Part shown: positions 17,066 through 25,800 of the stretch, in pieces | Numbering within the stretch: position 1 is the first letter of the stretch | Layout: every line of letters starts with the position of its first letter | DNA from: Flexibacter sp. CG_4_10_14_3_um_filter_32_15 | Lineage (GTDB): Bacteria; Bacteroidota; Bacteroidia; Cytophagales; Bernardetiaceae | Direction: 5' to 3' | Length of the DNA stretch: 41,890 nucleotides | NCBI GenBank assembly: GCA_002784125.1 | Contig: PFKD01000287.1 | Coordinates: forward strand, 1 to 41,890 | Position numbers and translations under genes: made by a program | The notes under the pieces: model-generated | Seen by the model: only the letters and a program-made list of their open reading frames with translations | The model's database searches: none | What the model was told of the DNA's origin: nothing

Positions 17066-17867
17066 TGTTTTTAATTTCTAAACCTGCTTTATTAGCTTTG
17101 TATGCAGCTCCTGTGTGTCCCAATTCGTTGGCTTGGATGTAAAGTTTTTGGGCTTCTTGAAGGAGTTTTTTCTTTTCTTCTTTTTTTTCTGTTTTGTTTT
17201 TGGTAAAAACGCCTGTTGTTTTGATACCCATTGCCTTATTGTATTTGTCTTCTGCTTGTTTGAATATTTTCTCGGCTTGAAGACTTTGTTCGCTTTTTTC
17301 GGCTTTTAGTTTGTTTTGTTCGGCTATTTCTAAAGCTTCTTGTTTTTGTTTTTCTATTTCAGAAATAGTTTGTTCTTTTTCCTCTATTGTCTTGGTAGCC
17401 ACTCGGTACTTTCCTGTCAGAATTTCGTTTTCTTTGTTAGCTTTCTCTAGTTTGGTATAAAGCACGCTCATTTCTCTTTTTTTACTTTCTAGAGCTGCTT
17501 TCATAGAATTTAGGTAAGAAATAAGTGCATCAACTCCTTTTACACCTGCTAAACTTTCTATTTTTTGATTGATTTGATCTATTTGATTTTCTGCTAATTT
17601 TCTGCGTGAATCAACTTGTTCTAGATACTCTGTTATTTTCTCAGTATCAAAACCTGTCAAATCATCGATAGTACTAAGTGAATCCGAATCATTCAACGAT
17701 TTCATCACACTAGAAATTTGAAGAGCTTGACTACTAAGCTCATCCATTACTAGGCGAACCTGTGCTAATTCGTCTTGACACGGCTTGCAGCTATCTTCAC
17801 TTGAACAAGAAGTGAAGATAACAACTACGAAAAGCAACAAAAAAACTTTAAATTTTATAATTAACAT
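17055..17867 (-). CDS. Coiled-coil lipoprotein with Sel1-like C-terminus
   Basis: From the ATG at 17867 the product has 270 residues; the open frame reaches 17894 but would place nine charged residues before the signal. The signal is MLIIKFKVFLLLFVVVIFTSC with the lipid Cys at residue 21, followed by SSEDSCKPCQDELAQ, a CxxC pair. Most of the protein (about 30-215) is heptad-rich helix typical of a long coiled coil. The last 55 residues (KLLQEAQKLYIQANELGHTGAAYKA read in two parts) resemble one Sel1/TPR-like repeat. It starts two bases after the stop of the preceding gene and overlaps the next, so it sits in a tight operon. It may act as a periplasmic spacer or scaffold. I do not know a named family. 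Confidence 0.82.
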   Translation of the reverse strand: MLIIKFKVFLLLFVVVIFTSCSSEDSCKPCQDELAQVRLVMDELSSQALQISSVMKSLNDSDSLSTIDDLTGFDTEKITEYLEQVDSRRKLAENQIDQINQKIESLAGVKGVDALISYLNSMKAALESKKREMSVLYTKLEKANKENEILTGKYRVATKTIEEKEQTISEIEKQKQEALEIAEQNKLKAEKSEQSLQAEKIFKQAEDKYNKAMGIKTTGVFTKNKTEKKEEKKKLLQEAQKLYIQANELGHTGAAYKANKAGLEIKNIDN

Positions 17868-17869
17868 AG

Positions 17870-18343
17870 TTAGTTTTCTTTTTTTACTGTCCAAAAATCA
17901 TTTTTTATAAAAATAGTATTATCTTTTTTATCTAGCAAAACATTTCCTATTATTTCTTTATTAAAATTAATAGAATTAGAAGAAGGTATGTAAGTTCCTG
18001 TTCCAACGTCCAAAGGTTTTTGAGTAGTAGAAAAATTATACTCAAAACTATAAGTGATACTATCTTGTGTAGTAAGAGAAGTAATATTTATGTTTAGTAC
18101 TTTTCCACCTCCTGTATATTTTCCTTTTATATCTACAAATGGATTACTTGCAGAATTTTCTATATTATTTTTAGGAGAGTTAAAAACAAATAAAGCCAAA
18201 ACCACAATAAGGACTACAATACCACTACCGATACCTATAAATAGAAATGTTTTGTTGTTCTTAGGTGAACTGCTAGGTAAATCCTTTGCTTCATTTTTGG
18301 GAGAATTTGGTATTTGTGGACTTTCGCTTGTTCTATCAAACAT
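17870..18343 (-). CDS. Small single-pass membrane protein (MFDR family), intact paralogue of the pseudogene
   Basis: 157 residues, starting MFDRTSESPQIPNSPKNEAK. A cytoplasmic Pro/Ser/Asn-rich tail of about 30 residues is followed by a membrane helix (FLFIGIGSGIVVLIVVLALF, about 33-53). The outer domain of about 100 residues is rich in beta strands, with a KGKYTGGG motif and alternating hydrophobic residues (KVLNINIT, SITYSFEYNF). The pattern resembles small lipocalin-like or DUF-type beta-sheet domains, but I cannot name one. The decayed gene at 14420-15159 begins the same way and shares GKYKG and the beta pattern. It lies 30 bases downstream of the soluble paralogue gene and 2 bases before the coiled-coil lipoprotein start. 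Confidence 0.82.
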   Translation of the reverse strand: MFDRTSESPQIPNSPKNEAKDLPSSSPKNNKTFLFIGIGSGIVVLIVVLALFVFNSPKNNIENSASNPFVDIKGKYTGGGKVLNINITSLTTQDSITYSFEYNFSTTQKPLDVGTGTYIPSSNSINFNKEIIGNVLLDKKDNTIFIKNDFWTVKKEN

Positions 18344-18373
18344 AATTTTAGTATAAAAAGAAAGTAAAAAGAT

Positions 18374-19111
18374 TTATTGAAATTTTATTTTTGCTTTTTG
18401 TTTGACTTCCCAAACTTCTCCATTTTTGATTAAGAAACCTTTTTGTATGGTCTTTACATGAGTGGAAGAAAGAGAAGATAAACCGATTACCTCAAAGGCA
18501 AAATCAAAATCAGATAGCGAACGATAAAATGAAGTGAAAAAATTACTTGTTATGTCTCGATATGTACTAAAAATAGCTTCTGTTGCAGAAATAAGTTGAA
18601 TAACGAATAGGGTATTACTCATCGCTCTTTCTCTTCCTGTTTTTAAAAAGCTTTTTACTTTCGTATTTTCTTTTGTAATTACTTCTACATCTTTTATAGA
18701 AAGGTAACTTTTTGGATAATTTGATTCAGCTTCTATATATTTTTCTTCTAAATAGTCATTTTGATATTGGTCTGTTTTTGGTAATTCTATTTCTTCTGTA
18801 TCAATTTCTATTTCTTTCTGAATTACGATATTATCCGTTTTGACTTCTGTTTTAATTTGTTTTTCAATGATTACAGGTTTTTCCTTAGTTGCTATCATGA
18901 TTTTCATTCCTGTAATTTGAAACATTAAATCCAAAATTTTGGGTTCTTGTTTAGTCGATTTATCAAGTGTTTGATAAAATTTGTTTGCTTCTTTTATTTT
19001 TGTTTCGATGTCATATTTTTGTCCATTAATAAGATTGAGTTGATACAACGCCTTTCCTAAGTTTTGCAGACGAACTCCTTCTTTGAACTTTTGTATCTCT
19101 TCTTCTGTCAT
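18374..19111 (-). CDS. Soluble paralogue with helical module and shared C-terminal domain
   Basis: 245 residues without signal peptide or membrane helix, so cytoplasmic. Residues 1-75 are a variant of the helical module found in the three larger neighbours (here YQLNLINGQKYDIETKIKEA and EPKILDLMFQI). A charged linker follows (about 75-145). The C-terminal domain, about 150-245, matches the tails of the three membrane paralogues: LKTGRERAMSNTLFVI, then NFFTSFYRSLSDFDFAFEV, then VKTIQKGFLIKNGEVWEVKQ. It is closest to the tail of the 810-residue protein just upstream (25-base gap), so it probably arose from it by duplication and loss of the membrane part. It might act as a soluble adaptor competing for the same partner. 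The family is not known to me. Confidence 0.85.
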   Translation of the reverse strand: MTEEEIQKFKEGVRLQNLGKALYQLNLINGQKYDIETKIKEANKFYQTLDKSTKQEPKILDLMFQITGMKIMIATKEKPVIIEKQIKTEVKTDNIVIQKEIEIDTEEIELPKTDQYQNDYLEEKYIEAESNYPKSYLSIKDVEVITKENTKVKSFLKTGRERAMSNTLFVIQLISATEAIFSTYRDITSNFFTSFYRSLSDFDFAFEVIGLSSLSSTHVKTIQKGFLIKNGEVWEVKQKAKIKFQ

Positions 19112-19136
19112 AATTTTTTAGTTTTTTAGTCAAAAA

Positions 19137-21569
19137 TTAGTGAAATTCTATTTTTGCTTTCTCTACTACTTTCCAAACATTCCTTTCTTTGATTAACTTT
19201 CCTTTTTGGATTGTTTTTACAAGCGTAGGAGCTGTAGAAGGTCTTTTCATTACATCAAAAGCAAATTCAAAATTATAGAGTGCATGATAAAATGAAGTAA
19301 AAAAATTGCTTTGCATATTTGGATACGTTTCTAGGGTAGCTTCATTTTCCGAAATCTGTTCAATAATAAAAATAGTGCTACTGACAGATTTGTTACGTCC
19401 TGTTTTCAATTCTTTTACTTTTTCTAGACTATCATTTGAAGATAAATAAAATATTTTTTTCTCAAAATCAGAAGTAATAACAGCTTCGTCTGCCGTTTCT
19501 TTTACTTCTTCCTGCGTTTCTTCAATTTTGCTTTTTTGTTGTTCCTCTACTTCTTTACTTTTTCTTATTTTGAACATCAAATCTTGAATTTGCTCATGTT
19601 GCTGAATTTTTCCGTTATTTTGTTTGTAATATTCATTGGCTTGAGCAAATTTATCTTGTGCTGACTGTTTGCTTGAAATGACAATTTCTAGTGTAGTTTT
19701 TAATTTTTCTAAATCTCTATTAAAAATTATTTCCTCTTCCTGTTCTTTTTTAATTTTTTGTTCAGCTTCTCTTGTTGCTTCTGAAATAACAGTAAATCGT
19801 TTATCATATTCGCTTTTATCCTTGATTTCTTGTTTTTCTTCTACTTCTTTATTTGATTCTATTTTTGCCATTAAAGCCTTGATGTCTTTATGCTGTTGTA
19901 TTTGAGGACTGGCTTTTTGATATTCTGCATTAGCTTGTAAAAACTTATCTTTTGCTGATTGATTTGTATTTATTAGCACTCCCAAAATACTTTTCAATTC
20001 ATATAAATGTTTATTAAATAGTATCTCTTCATCACTTTTCTGTTTTTCTGCTTGATTTGGTTTTTCTTGAATTCTGATAGGTTCAGTTACTTTTTCTATT
20101 TTAGTATTTTTATTTTTTCTAGTAGTAAAAAATACGATTAGAAAAAGGATAATGAAAACAGTTGCTGCCATTGCTATATAAATTATTTTTTTTGAATAAG
20201 GAGAAGGTGTCTCTTTAGGATAAATCTGTATAACACGCTCAAAATTTTGATTGGGAAACTCAATAGTAATTAGTTTAGTTTCTGTTTCCACTTCATAAGT
20301 TATTGATTTTCCTTTTTCGTTTTGATAGATAATTTCGTCTTCCTCTCCTACATCTTTTATTGTATAGACAAATTTAGATCCTTGACTTGATGACCTTTCT
20401 ACGCTGCCGTCTTTTTTAAAATGTTGTACCTCTCCTGTGCTGCTGCTCCTAATTGTGTACTCAAAAATATCTGCTGTAGGTGGTGGTGGTTTTGGAAGTC
20501 CTATTATCTCGACAGTAGATTTACTAATATATTTGCTATTCTTTTTTCCATTCATAAAAGGAGAAACAGTAAATTCTAATAGTGCTTCTACTTCTTTTTT
20601 TGTAGGATCATAAGTAATTCTGTATGTTATATCTTCTTCTTTTGAGTCTTTTATTTTTTTTAAAGAAAAGGCATTATCAATGTCTGTCAAATGTGGCGAA
20701 ATACTTAATCCTACATTTGCATTTTTACTATTGATTTTTACATCAATCTCTTTCTCTCCTTCTTGTAAAGTATAGGTCATACGTGAATTTTTAATTTTCT
20801 CATTATGCTCTCCTTGATTTTGATTATAACCTACTTTATTTTTTATATCATATTTTTTGTTAGGTAACTGAACAGAATAAGAATAATCAATAGAATAATT
20901 TTTAGCTATTTTTTTTAAGTATTTTTCTTTTATACGTATTAGTTTTTGCTCTAATTGCTTAGTTTCTGAATATTTTTCTGTTGCTGGCAAACGATAATAA
21001 TTATGACTTCCATTAAGCTCTTTTTGTATAATACTATTGTATTGCCCTATCTGTGTAATTGCAGTTTGAGTAACATCGCCAAGGAGCGTTTCGATATCTT
21101 GAAACGTATTTACTTCATTTATGTCTTCTCTATGTTCATAGATTTTATCGACAATATTTTTATCTGTTACTCCGTCACGCTTTCTATAATCATCAAAAAT
21201 AGCTGCTACTACTTTTTTTGCAGTTGAATAACCTACTTTAGGTCTTAGTTTTTTTATATCCTTATAAGTTGGGTTTGTCTTCGGGAAAAGATTATCATCA
21301 AGCTGACTTGCTCCATCTAAATTTTTTCTTTCAGAAGCATAATTCAAAATATAATACACCAACTCAAAATCTATTTCTAAAATAGCTTGTTCTAGTTGTT
21401 CATTTATTTCTTGCTTAGAATAGGGGGCTTCATTTTGAGCATAGCAAAAACTTCCTGACCAAAAAAAAATCAAGCTACTCAAAAAGGCTATTACATAAAG
21501 TTTGTTTTTTACTAGATTTTGGATAAACACTAATAAAAACGTCCTTTCATTTTTTGTTCTACTTCCCAT
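19137..21569 (-). CDS. Membrane paralogue 3: signal, outer domain, one helix, two helical modules, shared tail
   Basis: 810 residues. The N-terminus (MGSRTKNERTFLLVFIQNL) precedes an export signal with core YVIAFLSSLIFFWSG ending near CYAQ. The gene start overlaps the previous gene by 40 bases, so translation is probably coupled; no later ATG lies before the signal. The outer part (about 45-455) begins with a helical domain like those of paralogues 1 and 2 and ends with beta-rich segments and a PPPP stretch. The single membrane helix is at about 458-482 (IYIAMAATVFIILFLIVFF). Inside the cell are two copies of the helical module (about 510-570 and 615-670; LKSILGVLI and LKTTLEIVI). The shared C-terminal domain (about 716-810) contains LKTGRNKSVSSTIFII and VKTIQKGKLIKERNVWKV. 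Confidence 0.88.
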   Translation of the reverse strand: MGSRTKNERTFLLVFIQNLVKNKLYVIAFLSSLIFFWSGSFCYAQNEAPYSKQEINEQLEQAILEIDFELVYYILNYASERKNLDGASQLDDNLFPKTNPTYKDIKKLRPKVGYSTAKKVVAAIFDDYRKRDGVTDKNIVDKIYEHREDINEVNTFQDIETLLGDVTQTAITQIGQYNSIIQKELNGSHNYYRLPATEKYSETKQLEQKLIRIKEKYLKKIAKNYSIDYSYSVQLPNKKYDIKNKVGYNQNQGEHNEKIKNSRMTYTLQEGEKEIDVKINSKNANVGLSISPHLTDIDNAFSLKKIKDSKEEDITYRITYDPTKKEVEALLEFTVSPFMNGKKNSKYISKSTVEIIGLPKPPPPTADIFEYTIRSSSTGEVQHFKKDGSVERSSSQGSKFVYTIKDVGEEDEIIYQNEKGKSITYEVETETKLITIEFPNQNFERVIQIYPKETPSPYSKKIIYIAMAATVFIILFLIVFFTTRKNKNTKIEKVTEPIRIQEKPNQAEKQKSDEEILFNKHLYELKSILGVLINTNQSAKDKFLQANAEYQKASPQIQQHKDIKALMAKIESNKEVEEKQEIKDKSEYDKRFTVISEATREAEQKIKKEQEEEIIFNRDLEKLKTTLEIVISSKQSAQDKFAQANEYYKQNNGKIQQHEQIQDLMFKIRKSKEVEEQQKSKIEETQEEVKETADEAVITSDFEKKIFYLSSNDSLEKVKELKTGRNKSVSSTIFIIEQISENEATLETYPNMQSNFFTSFYHALYNFEFAFDVMKRPSTAPTLVKTIQKGKLIKERNVWKVVEKAKIEFH

Positions 21570-23479
21570 ATATCATTTCTTTTTATTAGTTTTCCTTTTT
21601 CAAGTGTTTCGCAGTGTTTAGGGTGTGCTGTGCTATTCAAATCTAAAATAGCAATTCCGTATAAGTAATCTAAAGACCTAAACATAACTTCAAAACCAGT
21701 AGGTCTAATATCATCATGAAGAAAAAGTTCTCCATATTCTACTCCGTTTTTTGTAAAAGACTTTATTACAAAAATAGTATTGCTTGCTGGTCTCTTACGT
21801 CCTTCCTTTATTCCTCCATCGTTGGTAATATCTCTTAGAGAAATATAAGAATCATCATGATAAACAATAACAGGCTCTGCTTTCGTTTCTTTTTTAGTTT
21901 GGTTTGATACTTCTTTCTTTTCATTTGGAATAAAATTAAACTCACTATCAGTTCCACCAAAAAAAGAATTTTCTGTTTCTTTTTCTGTTTCTGCAATTTC
22001 ATTTTTAGGTTCTTGTTTTTCTTCTGCTTCTTTATTTGACTTTATTTTTGCTATTAAAGCTTTTACGTCTTCATTCTGTTGTACTTTGCCATTATATTTT
22101 CGGCACTCTTCATTAGCTTGAGAAAATTTATCTTTTGCTGATTGTTTTGTTTTGATTAGCATACCCAAAACAGTTTTCAATTCTAGTAAATCTGCATTGT
22201 AAGACATTTCTTCTTCATTGTGTCGTTGGCTTGTTGTTAGTTCTTGATTCGCAAGAGTATTAACAGCTATTGGTCTTATATTTTCTGTTATTACGTCTTC
22301 CCCTCTTGGATGTTCTTCTTCTCGTTTTTTAGAACCAAGTAACATAAAGGCTGAAACTAATAATAGAACAAACAAAAGACCTATTCCTCCTATCCAATAC
22401 CAAATAGTAGAGTCTTGTTCTCTTGTTATTAATGGAAGACTTTCCTCTGATTTATTTAAGTTTCTGCTATCTATTTTAATATATGATTTCTTTTCTTTAT
22501 TAGCAGAATGAGTATAACCATGGAGAGTCATTGTAACTACTTCTTGATTTCCTTTCTCTGCTTCTACTATAAAAGTTAAAATAGCTTTATCTACTTTTTC
22601 TTTACTGTATTCATATTCAATAGTTCCATAGCGAGTATTTCTATTATCTTTTTGTGCTATTAATTCTGGTCTATCTTTACTACCAATGTATTCTCTAATT
22701 ACAAAATTCGTACTATCAGTTAGAGTTTGAGAAACTAAAGTAATAGGATTATTACTTATGTTTTTGACAAAGAAATAAATTTTTCCTTTTTTTTCATCAA
22801 AAGTGAAATTATTACCTTCTTTAAAAGTGTTGGTTTCTGATAAACCTATTTTATATTTTAATTCTGCTTTTACTTCTTGTTTTGCATCAGTTTCAGTAGA
22901 AGTTGCAGCCTCATCAATAGGTTTAATACTTTTTTCAGCTATATCATTTAAAGCACTAACCAACTGCTTTTTTTGACTTGAATTGATTGTGTATGGATTA
23001 ATTCTATTCTTATCACTTGGCTCTAAAAACTTATTGTATTGGTTTATCTTCTCGCCTATAAATCTAACTAATGCTGATAAAAAAGCCTTCTTTTCTGCAT
23101 TGGTAGTAATTGGATAAGCTCTTCCATCTATTCTGTAATTATTTTTAATATTGTTTATCTGATCTACATAGTTTAAAGGTGTATTATTCTTTGAATCTTG
23201 TTTATTATGAAATATTATATTTAATGCTTGTGATTTTATATTAGTTATGTTCTTTGCTGCTTCATAGTCTTGTTTTGTACCAAACTCTATTCCTTTCAGA
23301 TAAGTACCTTTTGGCGCACTAACTACATTGTGCCTATACATGCTATATGCAAACTTATAATTTATTTTATCTATTGCATTATTTATTATCTCTTTGTCTT
23401 GTGAGGTCTGCCCAAAAACAGCAGAACCCCAAAACAAAGCAGCTAAAAAAAATACCAAAAAAGTATGGACTGGTTTCAT
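21530..23479 (-). CDS. Membrane paralogue 2: signal, outer domain, one helix, helical module, shared tail
   Basis: 649 residues. The signal peptide MKPVHTFLVFFLAALFWGSA ends near VFGQ. An outer helical domain (about 25-190) is followed by a beta-rich domain (about 205-345) containing KKGKIYFFVKNISNNPITLV, identical in paralogue 1. The membrane helix is at about 357-381 (WYWIGGIGLLFVLLLVSAF), followed by GSKKREEEHPRGEDV. The cytoplasmic part has one helical module (about 425-485, LKTVLGMLIKTKQSAKDKF) and the shared tail (about 545-649): YISLRDITNDGG, KRPASNTIFVIK, FEVMFRSLDYL and LEKGKLIKRNDIWEVE. Parts are nearly identical in DNA to paralogue 1, showing recent duplication or gene conversion. 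The orientation (N-terminus outside, tail inside) is inferred from the signal plus one helix and the basic residues after it. Confidence 0.9.
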   Translation of the reverse strand: MKPVHTFLVFFLAALFWGSAVFGQTSQDKEIINNAIDKINYKFAYSMYRHNVVSAPKGTYLKGIEFGTKQDYEAAKNITNIKSQALNIIFHNKQDSKNNTPLNYVDQINNIKNNYRIDGRAYPITTNAEKKAFLSALVRFIGEKINQYNKFLEPSDKNRINPYTINSSQKKQLVSALNDIAEKSIKPIDEAATSTETDAKQEVKAELKYKIGLSETNTFKEGNNFTFDEKKGKIYFFVKNISNNPITLVSQTLTDSTNFVIREYIGSKDRPELIAQKDNRNTRYGTIEYEYSKEKVDKAILTFIVEAEKGNQEVVTMTLHGYTHSANKEKKSYIKIDSRNLNKSEESLPLITREQDSTIWYWIGGIGLLFVLLLVSAFMLLGSKKREEEHPRGEDVITENIRPIAVNTLANQELTTSQRHNEEEMSYNADLLELKTVLGMLIKTKQSAKDKFSQANEECRKYNGKVQQNEDVKALIAKIKSNKEAEEKQEPKNEIAETEKETENSFFGGTDSEFNFIPNEKKEVSNQTKKETKAEPVIVYHDDSYISLRDITNDGGIKEGRKRPASNTIFVIKSFTKNGVEYGELFLHDDIRPTGFEVMFRSLDYLYGIAILDLNSTAHPKHCETLEKGKLIKRNDIWEVEQKMKGRFY

Positions 23480-23494
23480 TGAAATTGATTTTTC

Positions 23495-25714
23495 TTACAA
23501 GAATTGCACTTTTATAGGCTCTACTACTTTCCAAACTTCTCCATCTTTTTCTAATTTTCCTTTTTCTAATTGTTTTACGTTTTTTACATGTTCAGTAAAA
23601 CCTGAAAATTTCATTACTTTCTCTAAAGTTTCTAAAGAACGAAACATAGACTCAAAACCCATAGTCGTAATAGAATCATGAAGATGAAGCTCTGCATATT
23701 CCCCTCCTCTTTGTGTATAAGGTTTTATAACTAAAATAGTATTACTCATTGGTTTGTTACGTCCTTCTTTTAGTGCCGTTTTATCATCAGTAATATCTCT
23801 TAAAGCAATATAAGAATTATCGCCATAATCAATAAAAACCTCTTTCGGAACAACAGGCTCTGCTTTTATTTCATTTTTAGGTTGATTTGCTACTTTCTCT
23901 GAATGTTTTGGAATAGAGTTAAATTGACTATCAGTTCCACCAAAAAAAGGATTTTCTGTTTCTTTTCCTGTTGGTGGTTCTTTGATTTCATCTTTAGATT
24001 CTTGCTTTTCTTCTCTTTCCTTGTGTAATTCTATCTTTTCCATTAAAGCTTTTACGTCTTCATTCTGTTGTACTCTGTAATTATATTTTCGGCACTCTTC
24101 ATTAGCTTGAGAAAATTTATCTTTTGCTGATTGGTTCGTTCTTATTAAGACAGTTAAAACAGCCTTTAATTCTGATACATCTGCATTGTAAGCCATATCT
24201 TCTTCGTTTTGTTGTGTGTTTGTTGTTTCTTGATTGTTTGGTCTATTCATAAGAGTATTAACAGCTTTTGGTTTTATATTTTCTGTTATTACCTCTTCCC
24301 CTCTTGGATGTTCTTCTTCTCGTTTTTTAGAGCCAAATAACATAAAGGCTACAACTAACAAGATAATAGCTAAAAGACTTATTCCTCCTATCCAATACCA
24401 AAAATTTGAAATTGGAGTTGGATTTGGTTCATTCCCTTCTATTTTAATGCGAATATTATGTACTCTATTTACGTTTTCCATAATTTTTATAACTTCTTCA
24501 CGTTCGCCTTCTGTAGTGTAAGAGTCTATCATTTTATCGCCTTCATAAAAGTAGATAGTATCTCTCACTTTTGCTAATATAGTTTGTTCATATTCAGGTT
24601 TGTCTTTGGGAGAGCTTGCACTTTTTGTAAGAATTTCAGCTGTAGATATAGTATCATTTATTTTATAACTAAATTTTATTGTTTCTTCTCTCTCATTTTC
24701 ATCATTATTATCATCTTGGTCACCCTTTGTTGTATAGCCTTTCAATTTGATTTCTACTGTTTTTTCTAATTCATCGGCTCTTAATACTAAAGTTAAAGTA
24801 GCATCATTTTCTTTATTTTCATTGTATTCATATTCAATAGTTCCATAGCGAATATGCTTCTTCTTATCATCTTTAGAATTTTCTTTCACTATTACTTCTC
24901 GTTTTCCTTTCGTACCAATACTTTCTTCTATTGAAAAATTAGAATTACTAGTCAAAGTTTGAGAAACTAAAGTAATAGGATTATTACTTATGTTTTTGAC
25001 AAAGAAATAAATTTTTCCTTTTTTTTCATCAAAAGTGAAATTAGTACCTTCTTTAAAAGTGTTGTTTTCTGATAACCCTATTTCATATTTTAATTCTGCT
25101 TTTACTTCTTTTTTTGTATTAGTTTCAGTAGAAGTTGTAGCCTCATCAATAGGTTTAATACTTTCTTCAGCTATATTATTTAACGCACTAATTAAGGCTT
25201 CTTTTTGCTTCGATTTTATGATATAAGGGTTTATTGTTCCTTTCTCTGGTTCTAAGAACTTATTGTATTGATTTATCTTTTCTTCTATAAAAGTAACCAA
25301 TGCTGATAAAAAAGTTTCTTTTTCTGTATCAGTAGTAATTGGATAAGTTGTTTTATCTATTTTATAATTATTTTTGATTCCATTTATCTGATCTACATAG
25401 TTTAAAGGTACACCCTCACTCACTTGATTATGAAAGATGATATTTAGTGGTTGTGTTTGTATATTAGTTATACCCTTCGTTGATTCATAATCTTGTTCTG
25501 TTTCGTTAAATTGTACTTTCTTTAACCCCCCTTCTTTATCTTTATTTGGATCTCCTAGATATATATAAGAGTACATAGCATGTGCAAACTTATAATTTAT
25601 TTTATCTATTGCATCGTTTACTATCTTTTTATCTTGTGGAGTTTGCCCCCAAACAGCAGGACTACAAAACAGAGCGACTAAAAAGACGACTAAAAAAGTG
25701 TGTAATGGTTTCAT
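23495..25714 (-). CDS. Membrane paralogue 1: signal, outer domains, one helix, helical module, shared tail
   Basis: 739 residues. The signal peptide MKPLHTFLVVFLVALFCSPA ends near VWGQ. The outer region has the same helical and beta domains as paralogue 2, plus an extra beta-rich segment of about 90 residues before the membrane (starting near ETIKFSYKINDTIST). The membrane helix is at about 437-458 (WYWIGGISLLAIILLVVAF), followed by GSKKREEEHPRGEEV. The cytoplasmic helical module is at about 505-563 (LKAVLTVLIRTNQSAKDKF). The shared tail is at about 633-739: YIALRDITDDK, KPMSNTILVIK, FESMFRSLETL and LEKGKLEKDGEVWKVVE. It is the first gene after the terminator-like hairpin at 25742-25783 and may have its own promoter. 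No family name is known to me. Confidence 0.9.
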   Translation of the reverse strand: MKPLHTFLVVFLVALFCSPAVWGQTPQDKKIVNDAIDKINYKFAHAMYSYIYLGDPNKDKEGGLKKVQFNETEQDYESTKGITNIQTQPLNIIFHNQVSEGVPLNYVDQINGIKNNYKIDKTTYPITTDTEKETFLSALVTFIEEKINQYNKFLEPEKGTINPYIIKSKQKEALISALNNIAEESIKPIDEATTSTETNTKKEVKAELKYEIGLSENNTFKEGTNFTFDEKKGKIYFFVKNISNNPITLVSQTLTSNSNFSIEESIGTKGKREVIVKENSKDDKKKHIRYGTIEYEYNENKENDATLTLVLRADELEKTVEIKLKGYTTKGDQDDNNDENEREETIKFSYKINDTISTAEILTKSASSPKDKPEYEQTILAKVRDTIYFYEGDKMIDSYTTEGEREEVIKIMENVNRVHNIRIKIEGNEPNPTPISNFWYWIGGISLLAIILLVVAFMLFGSKKREEEHPRGEEVITENIKPKAVNTLMNRPNNQETTNTQQNEEDMAYNADVSELKAVLTVLIRTNQSAKDKFSQANEECRKYNYRVQQNEDVKALMEKIELHKEREEKQESKDEIKEPPTGKETENPFFGGTDSQFNSIPKHSEKVANQPKNEIKAEPVVPKEVFIDYGDNSYIALRDITDDKTALKEGRNKPMSNTILVIKPYTQRGGEYAELHLHDSITTMGFESMFRSLETLEKVMKFSGFTEHVKNVKQLEKGKLEKDGEVWKVVEPIKVQFL

Positions 25715-25741
25715 TTTAATTTTATGTTAGATAGGTAAGCC

Positions 25742-25783
25742 AAAATACCCTAAGCATCATCAAAAGATAAAATACTTAGGGTA
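25742..25783 (-). terminator. Terminator or attenuator inside the cluster
   Basis: On the minus strand TACCCTAAG (25775-25783) pairs with CTTAGGGTA (25746-25754), followed by TTTT. It lies 18 bases after the stop of the Hsp70/actin-like gene and before paralogue 1. It could separate the NTPase half of the cluster from the membrane-paralogue half, or pass only part of the transcripts. Confidence 0.7.
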
Positions 25784-25800
25784 GTAATTGAAAGTGAGTA

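Noticed and set aside
18374-25714. Type IX secretion sorting domains at the C-termini of the four paralogues
   Set aside because: In three of them the shared tail lies after a membrane helix and basic stop-transfer residues, so it should be cytoplasmic; the fourth has no signal peptide. None ends with the usual sorting pattern.
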